This document shows, piece after piece, positions 23,878 through 31,249 of a DNA stretch of 64,000 nucleotides. Origin of the DNA: CAZEHO01 sp964511945 (lineage in GTDB: Bacteria > Actinomycetota > Acidimicrobiia > Spongiisociales > UBA11373); NCBI GenBank assembly GCA_964511945.1, contig CAZEHO010000002.1, positions 186,001-250,000 of the forward strand. Direction: 5' to 3'. The first letter of the stretch is position 1. The number at the start of each line of letters is the position of its first letter. Both the position numbers and the translations under genes were made by a program. The notes under the pieces are model-generated. The model searched no databases and was not told the DNA's origin. It saw only the letters and a program-made list of their open reading frames with translations.

Positions 23878-24567
23878 GTGGACGCCCTCGAGACCCTCCA
23901 CAATGAACTGATCAAGTGCCGCCGCTGTCCCCGCCTGGTCGAGTGGAGGGAGGAGGTCGCCGTCACCAAACGGGCCGCCTTCGCCGATGAGGACTACTGG
24001 GGCCGGCCGGTGCCGGGCTTCGGCGACCCGGATGCGAGGTTGCTCGTCGTCGGTCTGGCCCCAGCGGCACACGGGGCCAACCGGACCGGCCGGATGTTCA
24101 CCGGCGATCGCTCCGGCGACTGGCTCTACCGGGCGCTGCACCGGGCGGGATTCGCCAGCCGGCCGGACTCGACGTCACGGGACGATGGACTGGTGCTCAC
24201 GAATGCCTTCATCTCGGCTCCGGTCCGCTGCGCTCCGCCTGCGAACAAGCCGACCGGTTCGGAGCGCGAGGCCTGCCGGCCGTGGCTGGACGCCGAGATG
24301 GATCTGCTCAGCGGCACCGAGGTGATCATCTGCCTGGGCGGAATCGCCTATGCCGAAGTCATGCGATTGCTCGCAGCACGCGGCATTGCCGTCCCTCGGC
24401 CGCGCCCGCGGTTCGGGCACGGTGTCAGGGTTGAGACCGGTGGACCGCTTGTGCTCTGCTCCTACCATCCGTCGCAGCAGAACACCTTTACGGGACGGCT
24501 CACCGATGCCATGTTCGATGCCGTGTTTGTGGCCGCCCGGGCGGCTATCGGCCGTGCCTTTGGGTAG
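23878..24567 (+). CDS. udgB: family 5 uracil-DNA glycosylase (UdgB)
   Basis: A 229-residue Fe-S DNA glycosylase. The two N-terminal cluster cysteines are in CRRCPRL (14-20). Motif 1 is GLAPAAHGANRTGRMFTGDRSG (59-80), the UdgB form that lacks the Asp/Asn of other uracil glycosylases. Motif 2 is the SYHPSQQNT segment near 198-206. It removes uracil and deaminated purines such as hypoxanthine from DNA. The enzyme needs a 4Fe-4S cluster; the suf genes follow immediately, with sufD starting 45 bases downstream. Confidence 0.88.
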   Translation: MDALETLHNELIKCRRCPRLVEWREEVAVTKRAAFADEDYWGRPVPGFGDPDARLLVVGLAPAAHGANRTGRMFTGDRSGDWLYRALHRAGFASRPDSTSRDDGLVLTNAFISAPVRCAPPANKPTGSEREACRPWLDAEMDLLSGTEVIICLGGIAYAEVMRLLAARGIAVPRPRPRFGHGVRVETGGPLVLCSYHPSQQNTFTGRLTDAMFDAVFVAARAAIGRAFG

Positions 24568-24612
24568 AGCGATGCCGCCGCATATGCTCAGGCTTCAGCT
24601 CCAGGAGATCGT

Positions 24613-25890
24613 GTGCTTCCACTGAATCAGGAAACCTCGGACCGCGCCGGGTCGGCGTGGCCGACTTGGGCACGTCGGGGCGCCGCCGATGCGCTCGAGA
24701 CGTTCACCTCAACCCCGATGCCCGACCCGACCGAGGAGGACTGGCGGTACGTCGAGATCCCGGTCGACCTCGATGACCTCTCCCTGCCATCCCTCGCCGG
24801 CGATCCGATGCCCGAGGCCGCGGCCACCATCGCCGGGGTTGAGCCGGTCGGCCGTTACCTCGCCGTCGACGGCAGGACCGTGTCGATCGAACCCGGAGAC
24901 GGCCCGGCGAGCTTCGCGACACTGGCCGACACCCTGACGGACCCGTCAACATTGGAGTGCTCGGTGCTGGACTCGATCCCGGCCTCGCTGGACCGGTTCG
25001 CTGCCGCCCACCGTGCGTTCGTGCAGGACGGTGTCGTCGTCCGGATTCCCAAAGGGAAGGTCGACGGCCCGTACCTCGTCGAGTTCCAGGCGGTCACCCC
25101 CGGGGTGGTGTCGTTCCCCCACCTGGCCATCGAGGCCGAGGAAGGGGCCGAGGGGTCGGTCGTCGTGCTCTTCCGCTCCCCGAACGGATCAGACTTCGTG
25201 GTGGTGCCTCAGGTCGAGGCTGTGGTCGGCGACAACGCCAACCTGGCCATCACCATGGTGCAGGAATGGGGTGACACGACCTACGGAGTTGCCCAGCAGC
25301 GGGTACGGGTGGGCCGCGATGCCCACGTCACTCTCGCCGAAGCCGGCATCGGAGGCAGCAACGCCCGGATGCATCTCACGGTGGATCTGGAGGGACGCGG
25401 CGCCGATGCCCGGATTCTCGGGGTCTACTTCGGGGACCGGGAGCAGACGCTCGATTACCGCTACTTCATGAATCACAAGGCTCCGAACACCACGTCGGAG
25501 ATGACGTTGAAGGGCGCCGTCGGCGACACCGCCGATTCGGTCTTCACCGGAATGATCCGGATCGAGCCGGAGGGGCAGAAGACGAATGCCCACCAGACCA
25601 ACCGCAACCTCGTGCTCTCCGAGGGTGCCTCGGCCCAGTCGGTGCCGAACTTGGAGATCCTCGCGAACGATGTTCGCTGCGGCCACGGCTCGGCGGTCGG
25701 GCCGCTCGACGAGGAGCAGCGCTACTACCTGATGAGCCGGGGCCTCGACCGCATTCGAGCCGACCGGCTCCAGGTGCTCGGGTTCTTTGAGGACGTCCTC
25801 GGACGGTTCCCCGACCAGGCGGTAGAACCGCCGCTGTCGGCTGCGATGCTCGACAAGTACGCCGCAGTGGTTAGGCGGGAGGGGGCGTGA
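24613..25890 (+). CDS. sufD: Fe-S cluster assembly protein SufD
   Basis: A 425-residue SufB/SufD-family protein of the SufD type. It has a variable N-terminal half (EEDWRYVEIPVDLDDLSLPSL), then the beta-helix core HMTVD-like HLTVDLEGRGAD, HKAPNTTSEMTLKGAVGDTADSVFTGMIRI, RCGHGSAVGPLDEEQRYYLMSRGL. It complexes with SufB and SufC. GTG 24613 follows GGAG. It forms a tight unit with the Rieske gene (1-base TGATG overlap) and sufC (GTGA overlap), indicating translational coupling. sufB is missing from this unit and lies 15 kb upstream. Confidence 0.93.
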   Translation: MLPLNQETSDRAGSAWPTWARRGAADALETFTSTPMPDPTEEDWRYVEIPVDLDDLSLPSLAGDPMPEAAATIAGVEPVGRYLAVDGRTVSIEPGDGPASFATLADTLTDPSTLECSVLDSIPASLDRFAAAHRAFVQDGVVVRIPKGKVDGPYLVEFQAVTPGVVSFPHLAIEAEEGAEGSVVVLFRSPNGSDFVVVPQVEAVVGDNANLAITMVQEWGDTTYGVAQQRVRVGRDAHVTLAEAGIGGSNARMHLTVDLEGRGADARILGVYFGDREQTLDYRYFMNHKAPNTTSEMTLKGAVGDTADSVFTGMIRIEPEGQKTNAHQTNRNLVLSEGASAQSVPNLEILANDVRCGHGSAVGPLDEEQRYYLMSRGLDRIRADRLQVLGFFEDVLGRFPDQAVEPPLSAAMLDKYAAVVRREGA

Positions 25891-26213
25891 TGGATCGCCT
25901 CAAGATCACGGCGCTCGCCGACCTTCCCGATGGCCGCGGCGTGCGGGTCGACGTCGCGGACCATCGGATCGCACTGTTTAGGTTTGGCAACGATGTTTAC
26001 GCCATCGGTGATCGGTGCAGCCATGCCGAGGCTTCTCTCGCCGAGGGTGAGGTCTTCGACGGCGCGGTCGAGTGCCCCCGTCACGGTTCCGAGTTCGACC
26101 TCACCACCGGCGAGCCGGCTTCTTTCCCGGCAACCAAGCCGGTCGCCGTCTACACCACCGAGGTCGAGGATGGCGACGTCTTCCTCACTTTGACCCCACA
26201 GGAGGCATCGTGA
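25890..26213 (+). CDS. Rieske 2Fe-2S ferredoxin encoded between sufD and sufC
   Basis: A 107-residue Rieske protein with both ligand pairs: Cys-x-His in RCSHAEAS and Cys-x2-His in CPRHGSEF. It is of the soluble non-haem-oxygenase ferredoxin type and has no membrane anchor. ATG 25890 overlaps the sufD stop (TGATG); GTG 25887 is an alternative. Location between sufD and sufC, with overlaps on both sides, suggests a role in the SUF system, perhaps as electron carrier for cluster assembly or repair; this is inference. The same placement is common in actinobacteria. Confidence 0.9.
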   Translation: MDRLKITALADLPDGRGVRVDVADHRIALFRFGNDVYAIGDRCSHAEASLAEGEVFDGAVECPRHGSEFDLTTGEPASFPATKPVAVYTTEVEDGDVFLTLTPQEAS

Positions 26214-26986
26214 CCGCCAGCGCACTCGAGATCACCGGTCTGGAGGCGCGGCTCGGCGATCTCCACATCCTCAGGGGCGTCGACCTCGAGGTGCCGTTCG
26301 GCGAGGTCCATGCCCTGATGGGACCCAACGGATCCGGCAAATCGACGCTGTGTCATGTGCTCATGGGACGTCCGGGCTACCAGGCCGATGGGTCTGCGCT
26401 GGTCGGCGGTGCCGAGATGCTCGGACAGCCGATCGACGCCCGGGCCCGCGCCGGGCTCTTCGAGGGCTTCCAGTACCCGGTCGAGATCCCCGGCGTCGAA
26501 CTGCAGCAGCTGCTCGCCGAGATCGATGAGGCCACCGACGGCGGCGATGCCTTCTGGGGCCGCGTCGAGCAGGCAGCGGACAAGCTCAGCCTCGAGTCGT
26601 TCCTCGATCGCCCGGTGAACGAAGGCCTTTCGGGTGGTGAGAAGAAACGATCCGAAATGCTGCAACTGCTGGCGGTCCGGCCGAAGGTCGCCATCCTCGA
26701 CGAGATCGACTCTGGACTCGACATCGACGCCGTCCGTGAAGTAGCAGAGACGGTCGAGGCGGTCCGCAGCCCTGACCGGGGGATCCTCGTGATCACCCAC
26801 TACAGCCGGATCCTGCGCTACATGAACCCCGACCGCATCCATGTGATGATGGACGGCCGGATCGTGCGCTCCGGGGGCCCCGAACTTGCCGAGGAACTCG
26901 AGGACAAGGGGTATGAGGTGCTGCGACAGGAGCTCGGCCTGAGCGCCGACGTCACCGCCGACGAGCCCGACGACTTCCCGCTGTAG
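26210..26986 (+). CDS. sufC: Fe-S cluster assembly ATPase SufC (first copy)
   Basis: A 258-residue ABC ATPase of the SufC type: Walker A GPNGSGKS (38-45), Q-loop in FEGFQYPVEIPG, signature LSGGEKKRSEM, Walker B VAILDEIDSGLDID, and the H-loop ITHYSRIL. GTG 26210 overlaps the Rieske stop after GGAGG. It drives the SufB-SufD scaffold. A second SufC (36708-37466) differs clearly: here GFQYPVEIPGVELQQLL and a shorter middle segment, there AFQYPEEIPGVSVVNFLR. The second copy is closer to the classical consensus, so this one may be the specialised paralogue. Confidence 0.92.
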   Translation: MTASALEITGLEARLGDLHILRGVDLEVPFGEVHALMGPNGSGKSTLCHVLMGRPGYQADGSALVGGAEMLGQPIDARARAGLFEGFQYPVEIPGVELQQLLAEIDEATDGGDAFWGRVEQAADKLSLESFLDRPVNEGLSGGEKKRSEMLQLLAVRPKVAILDEIDSGLDIDAVREVAETVEAVRSPDRGILVITHYSRILRYMNPDRIHVMMDGRIVRSGGPELAEELEDKGYEVLRQELGLSADVTADEPDDFPL

Positions 26987-27054
26987 GCGAGATCGCCGGG
27001 CGGCGACGCAACGAAGACCTATCCGCCGGACGCCCGCCGTGCTTTGATACCGCC

Positions 27055-27816
27055 ATGACGGTTGCGCTCGGCACGATGCGGTGGGGAGAGGGTCCCCGAC
27101 GCATTCTCCTGCTTCACGGCATCTCGTCGAACGCGGCCGGGTGGTGGCGGGTGGCTCCGGAGCTGGCGACGTCCGGATGGCAGGTCACGGCGGCCGACAT
27201 GCGCGGCCACGGGACGAGCCCCATCTCCGACGAGTACACCCTGGATGCGTACGCCTCCGACGTGCTCGGGTTGGGTGCCGGGTGGGATGCGGTCCTCGGC
27301 CACTCTCTCGGCGGAGCCGTTGCGGTGATCGCCCAGACGATGGATCCCGGCTGGGCCGGCGGTCTCATCCTCCAGGATCCGGCCCTGCTCATGCCCGACG
27401 CGCAGATCGAGGAGATCACCGCAGCCCTGCTGGAACCGATCGACGGCCCTGCCACCGAGGCAGAAATCGCAGCGGAGAATCCCCGCTGGCACGCCACCGA
27501 CGTTCACATCAAGCGCGAGGCCCTCTGTCAGACGAGCGCCACCGTGTTGCGCTGCACCATGGAACAGAACACCCCGTGGAACGTGCTCGAGCCGGCGTCG
27601 AGCGTCTCGGTGCCGACCGTGCTGCTCGGCTCGGACCCGGAAGAGGGCGGGATCGTGGCGGTCTCGATCGGCGGCTGGCTCGCAGAGGAAAACCCGCATC
27701 TTCGATACGAGATGCTCGAGGGGGCCGGTCACAGCGCCCACCGCGAGGACGATGGGTACGACGCCTACCTGGCGGCGGTGCATCGGGCGCTGGAGTGGAT
27801 CACCACACCGCAATGA
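27055..27816 (+). CDS. alpha/beta hydrolase
   Basis: A 253-residue cytoplasmic hydrolase. The oxyanion-hole region is LLLHGISSNAAGWW, followed by the second strand motif DMRGHGTS, the nucleophile elbow GHSLGG (Ser at about 83), and the catalytic His in GAGHSAHRE near the C-terminus. The cap region (about 120-180) is short and acidic. Substrate unknown; members include esterases, lactonases and C-C hydrolases. It has its own start 68 bases after sufC and may be followed by the two small genes downstream. Confidence 0.8.
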   Translation: MTVALGTMRWGEGPRRILLLHGISSNAAGWWRVAPELATSGWQVTAADMRGHGTSPISDEYTLDAYASDVLGLGAGWDAVLGHSLGGAVAVIAQTMDPGWAGGLILQDPALLMPDAQIEEITAALLEPIDGPATEAEIAAENPRWHATDVHIKREALCQTSATVLRCTMEQNTPWNVLEPASSVSVPTVLLGSDPEEGGIVAVSIGGWLAEENPHLRYEMLEGAGHSAHREDDGYDAYLAAVHRALEWITTPQ

Positions 27817-27861
27817 GGTTGGGGTAGCGTCGGCTTCAGGCAACCAAGGGGCCGATCCACC

Positions 27862-28158
27862 ATGCTCGTAGTGGCCGTAGAGTTTGAGGTTGCGCCCGCG
27901 GGCCACGCCCGGTTCGTCGCCGCGGCGAAGGAACTCGCCGCCGCCACCCGGGCGGAATCTGGGTGTGTGTTCTTCGAGTTCTGGGCGCACCTCGACGGCG
28001 AAGGACGCTTCCACCTGTTCGAGGGGTGGCAGAACACAGACGCGTTGCTCTCCCATCGCTCGGAGCCGCACACGGACGCCTTCAAAGCAGGTCTCGGGGA
28101 TCTCGGGGCTGAGATCGTGCGGGTCCGGCGGTACTCCGCCACCGAAACCGAGGTGTAG
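27862..28158 (+). CDS. antibiotic biosynthesis monooxygenase (ABM)-domain protein
   Basis: A 98-residue dimeric alpha-beta barrel protein: VVAVEFEVAPAGHARFVAAAKEL, CVFFEFWAHLDGEGRFHLFEGW and SEPHTDAF fit the ABM/YgiN family. Members act as cofactor-free quinol monooxygenases or haem-degrading enzymes; nothing here fixes the substrate. The neighbour 2 bases downstream has a related fold. Confidence 0.78.
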   Translation: MLVVAVEFEVAPAGHARFVAAAKELAAATRAESGCVFFEFWAHLDGEGRFHLFEGWQNTDALLSHRSEPHTDAFKAGLGDLGAEIVRVRRYSATETEV

Positions 28159-28160
28159 AC

Positions 28161-28451
28161 GTGGCGGCCTACTTCGTGGCACTTCTGGATGTACACGACC
28201 GGGAGGAATACCAGCGCTACCTCGACGGGGCCGGAGCGGTGCTCGCCCGGCACCGGGGGAGAGCCCTTGCTGTGGAAGAGCAGCCCATCGCGCTTGAGGG
28301 CGAGTGGCCCGCAGGGCGCACGGTGGTGATCGAGTTCCCGACCATCGAGGATCTGCAACGCTGGCACGAGTCGCCGGAGTACCGCGAGATCGTCGGCCAC
28401 CGCCACGCTGCTGCAACCGGCAGCGCGGTTGCGATCAGGGGCCGAGAGTGA
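28161..28451 (+). CDS. DUF1330-family protein
   Basis: Ninety-six residues with the DUF1330 layout: YFVALLDVHDREEYQRYLDGAGAVLARHRGRALAV at the start, EGEWPAGRTVVIEFPTIEDLQRWHESPEYREI in the middle and RHAAATGSAVAIRG at the end. The fold is a dimeric ferredoxin-like barrel; function unknown. It lies 2 bases after the ABM gene, so the two are co-transcribed. Confidence 0.82.
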   Translation: MAAYFVALLDVHDREEYQRYLDGAGAVLARHRGRALAVEEQPIALEGEWPAGRTVVIEFPTIEDLQRWHESPEYREIVGHRHAAATGSAVAIRGRE

Positions 28452-28673
28452 CGGTGCCGGTCGTCGAGGTCGAGCATCTGGAGAATCAATCGGAGCTTCG
28501 TCGCCGCAGGCCTGGCGTTGCGCTTTCTCCGCTGGGAGTAGCGGATCTCAGAAGTCGTCGAGTGAATCGTCTAGATCGGCCGCCGGATCGTCGTACTCGA
28601 ACCCGGTGAGTCGGGCTTGATCAGACCGACGGCGATCAGACCTTCGCGTTCGAGGACTGAGCCGTCTGGGTAT
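28452..28673. other. no intact gene; possible minus-strand coding remnant beside the gap
   Basis: No complete gene is visible. On the minus strand, the bases next to the gap read GAVPYPDGSVLEREGLIAVG and LIKPDSP, and after a one-base shift GFEYDDPAADLDDSLDDF and a TGA at 28548-28550. This looks like the C-terminus of a gene entering the gap, with a frameshift, but the evidence is only the look of the translation. Confidence 0.25.
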
Positions 28674-28728
28674 GGGACGGCACCGGATTTGCCCGTGTGC
28701 TCTCACCGGCCTTCGGCACCGACCTCCA
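28674..28728. repeat. 55-base contig-end repeat, left copy
   Basis: Identical to 28829-28883, on the other side of the N run. The length suggests an assembler k-mer overlap. Confidence 0.9.
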
Positions 28729-28828
28729 NNNNNNNNNNNNNNNNNNNNNNNNNNNNNNNNNNNNNNNNNNNNNNNNNNNNNNNNNNNNNNNNNNNNNNNN
28801 NNNNNNNNNNNNNNNNNNNNNNNNNNNN
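28729..28828. other. assembly gap of 100 Ns
   Basis: Exactly 100 Ns, the conventional placeholder for a scaffold join of unknown length. The flanks share 55 identical bases, so the join may be a simple overlap or an unresolved repeat. Confidence 0.99.
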
Positions 28829-28883
28829 GGGACGGCACCGGATTTGCCCGTGTGCTCTCACCGGCCTTCGGCACCGACCTCCA
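28829..28883. repeat. 55-base contig-end repeat, right copy
   Basis: Identical to 28674-28728. It also encodes the first visible residues (DGTGFARVLSPAFGTDL) of the truncated gene to the right. Confidence 0.9.
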
Positions 28884-29289
28884 TGAATTGATGTGGGACC
28901 TCGTCGCGACCGATGACGGCTTCGTCGCTGCCGGCCGCACCTACACCGATGCTGCCGATCCAGTCGACGCTGCTGTTTGGGTGTCTCCCGATGGGTTGAC
29001 CTGGGAGTCCCGGCCGATCGAACCCTCACTGGAAGGGGATCGCAGTGAGGTGATCGACCGTCTGGTCGTCGCGCCCCACGGCACCATCGTGGCGGCCGGG
29101 CGTGTGGGTGGAGCCGACCTAGATCTGGGCGTCTGGCACTCGGTCGACGGTCAAACGTGGGATCTGGTCGTTCACGAAGCGGCGCCCGGTCTGCAGATTC
29201 CCCGCCGAATTCGCAGGATCAACGGGACTGCAGTGGCGGCCGGAATGTCGAACACCGGGGCTGCCGTCTGGGTGATTGAGCCCGGTTAG
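28831..29289 (+). CDS. 5'-truncated beta-propeller-like protein
   Basis: The last 152 codons of a gene whose start is lost in the gap. It contains three repeats of the type W-x-S-x-DG-x-TW (AVWVSPDGLTWESRP, GVWHSVDGQTWDLVV, AVWVIEPG), each preceded by a strand such as DDGFVAAGR or HGTIVAAGRV. The pattern matches blade repeats of secreted actinobacterial propellers. If the two 55-base copies are merged, the frame runs upstream into VWVWDGTG but meets TGA at 28658-28660. The 3' end overlaps the convergent hydrolase gene by 4 bases. Confidence 0.55.
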   Translation, partial: DGTGFARVLSPAFGTDLHELMWDLVATDDGFVAAGRTYTDAADPVDAAVWVSPDGLTWESRPIEPSLEGDRSEVIDRLVVAPHGTIVAAGRVGGADLDLGVWHSVDGQTWDLVVHEAAPGLQIPRRIRRINGTAVAAGMSNTGAAVWVIEPG

Positions 29290-30287
29290 CCCAGGCCATC
29301 GAACAGCGACCAGGCGGCTCCGTTGAGGGGTGGGAACAGGCCCGGTCCACGGTTGCCGAGCGCAACGACCGCTCGCATACCGGGTGGATCAACGGCGAGA
29401 AAACTGGCAGCGCCGTATGTGCCCCCGTCGTGCCAGACGCTCTCGGCGGCTGCCTGCCTTGGTGGCCGCGGTCTGAGATGCCAGCCGAGTCCGGTGCCAC
29501 CGCTGGGGCCGGTGCCCCCGTGGTGAGCTTGCCGGGCCAGCTCCAGGGCTTCGCCGACGATGCCGCCCGGTGGGTTGAGGATGGCTCCGGCGAATCTCAA
29601 CAGGTCGTTCGCCGTCGATCGAAGGGCACCGGCGCCGGCGAGGGCGCCGAACCTCCACGGCGGCGTCGGCTTCCGCTTGCGGAACCCCTGGACCGTGGGA
29701 ACGCCCTCGGCACACTGCTCGACGCCGGTGGCGTGCAATTCGAGCGGATCGAGCAGCCGCTCTTCGATCAGCGCCGGATACGGAATCCCTGCACGGTGCT
29801 CGAGCAGATGACCCAGCAGTCCCATCCCCCAGTTCGAGTAGCGGGTTCGGCGGCGCTTGGGGCGGACCGTCTTCGGCCCGAGGGGCGCCCACACATCCTC
29901 CACGGTGAGTTGGGAGTACGGATCATTGCTCTTGCCGACCTTGCGGATCATCGACATCGGCAGTCGCGGCAACCCGGCGGTGTGGGTGGCCAGGTCTCGC
30001 AGCGTCGGCTGCCGATTGCTCGCGGGCAAGCGGCCGGCGACCTCATCCGGGAGGTGTGCCCCGATCGGATCGTCCAACCCGACCTCATCCCGAAGGGACA
30101 TCTCCGCCAGCAGGATGCCGGTGAAGACCTTCGTGATCGACCCGATCTCGAAGCACAACGAACCGGGATCGGTCCCCTCCGCAACCGATCCCATCCCGAC
30201 CACGTTGGTGTCGAACCCGACGAGCGTCCCGGCAACGATGCCGGGAACCTTCCGCAGGGGCTTCCTGAAGTGCTCCTCGATCGCCAC
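29286..30287 (-). CDS. serine hydrolase, class C beta-lactamase family
   Basis: A 333-residue protein with all three active-site motifs of the family: SxxK as SITK (about 50-53), YxN as YSN in RRTRYSNWGMGLLGHLLE, and HxG-type HDGGTYG in ESVWHDGGTYGAASFLAVDP. No signal peptide is seen, so it is likely cytoplasmic, closer to the esterase/peptidase members than to true beta-lactamases. It lies 3 bases downstream of the dehalogenase gene and is probably its operon partner. Confidence 0.85.
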   Translation of the reverse strand: MAIEEHFRKPLRKVPGIVAGTLVGFDTNVVGMGSVAEGTDPGSLCFEIGSITKVFTGILLAEMSLRDEVGLDDPIGAHLPDEVAGRLPASNRQPTLRDLATHTAGLPRLPMSMIRKVGKSNDPYSQLTVEDVWAPLGPKTVRPKRRRTRYSNWGMGLLGHLLEHRAGIPYPALIEERLLDPLELHATGVEQCAEGVPTVQGFRKRKPTPPWRFGALAGAGALRSTANDLLRFAGAILNPPGGIVGEALELARQAHHGGTGPSGGTGLGWHLRPRPPRQAAAESVWHDGGTYGAASFLAVDPPGMRAVVALGNRGPGLFPPLNGAAWSLFDGLG

Positions 30288-30290
30288 GCC

Positions 30291-31181
30291 CTACATCCCC
30301 CACTCCGCCAGGGCGGCGCGGGCGATCGGCTCGCCCCACTCCTGGAGGAAGTGGCCGCCGTCGGGGATCTCCATGGGCTCGGGACAACGCCGGATGGAGC
30401 GGCGCACCGCATGCATCACGTCTGCTCCGAGCACCGGATCCTTCATTCCGATCGCCATGAACGAATGTCCCGTGAACTCCTCCGACCACCACTCCCGGGC
30501 CCGGCGCGAGACCGGGACTCCGTCCATCGCCGGGTGAGTCGGGACGATCGCGGGGAACCGGCGGACGCCGGCTTTGTACTCGGCGCCCGGGAACGGGGCG
30601 CCGTAGGCAGCCGCTTCCGCCGCGGTCAGGTGTCTGGCGCTGCGAGCTATCAGCCGCTCGACATCGAAATCCGGTTTGGCGGCGACGAAGTCCCGCCACT
30701 CCACGAATCCCTCCGACGGCGTCGCACCAACACCGAACGCGGTGTTCATGATCAGCAGGCCGGCTATCCGCTCGGGGAACTCGACCGGGAGGGTCAACCC
30801 GAGGATTCCTCCCCAGTCCTGCACTACCAGCGTGATTTTGTCGAGACCGCGAGCTTCGACAAAACGAACCAGCGACCGGCGGTGGAACTCCCAGGTGTAC
30901 ACCTCGTCCGCCACCGGCTTGTCGGAGCGGCCGAATCCATAGAAGTCCGGCGCCACGACCCGCAGACCGGCTTCGAGGAACACCGGGATCATGCGGCGGT
31001 AGAGGTAGGCCCAGGTGGGCTCACCGTGGAGGCACAGGAACACGGGAGCATCCGGGGGACCCTCGTCGATGTAGTGCATCCGCAGTCCGTCGTAGCCGGC
31101 AAGATCGTCGACGTAGTGGGGCTCGTACGGCCAGTCGGGGAGATCGGTGAACTGCTCGTCGGGGGTTCGAACTGCATCCAT
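30291..31181 (-). CDS. haloalkane dehalogenase, DhlA-like (subfamily I)
   Basis: A 296-residue alpha/beta hydrolase strikingly similar to Xanthobacter DhlA: VRTPDEQF, PGYDGLR-like GYDGLRMHYIDEG, CLHGEPTWAYLYR, APDFYGFGRSDKP, VVQDWGG, FMAIGMKD and GGHFLQEWGE. Predicted catalytic residues are the nucleophile Asp122, acid Asp248 and His277, with Glu54 in the HGEP motif and halide-binding Trp123 and Trp162. All are present. Such enzymes hydrolyse haloalkanes to alcohols. The cap segment between VVQDWGG and Trp162 is shorter than in DhlA. ATG 31181 gives the same N-terminus as DhlA. Confidence 0.87.
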   Translation of the reverse strand: MDAVRTPDEQFTDLPDWPYEPHYVDDLAGYDGLRMHYIDEGPPDAPVFLCLHGEPTWAYLYRRMIPVFLEAGLRVVAPDFYGFGRSDKPVADEVYTWEFHRRSLVRFVEARGLDKITLVVQDWGGILGLTLPVEFPERIAGLLIMNTAFGVGATPSEGFVEWRDFVAAKPDFDVERLIARSARHLTAAEAAAYGAPFPGAEYKAGVRRFPAIVPTHPAMDGVPVSRRAREWWSEEFTGHSFMAIGMKDPVLGADVMHAVRRSIRRCPEPMEIPDGGHFLQEWGEPIARAALAEWGM

Positions 31182-31249
31182 GGTGAGGTCCCGGGTCGCG
31201 GCAGGGCCGGGCCATGATGCCACCGAACGGTCGCTGAGACGGCCGGCTG

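Noticed and set aside
29430..31217. 595-codon plus-strand frame across the hydrolase and dehalogenase
   Set aside because: Runs antisense through two genes with complete active-site motifs and has no recognisable domain.
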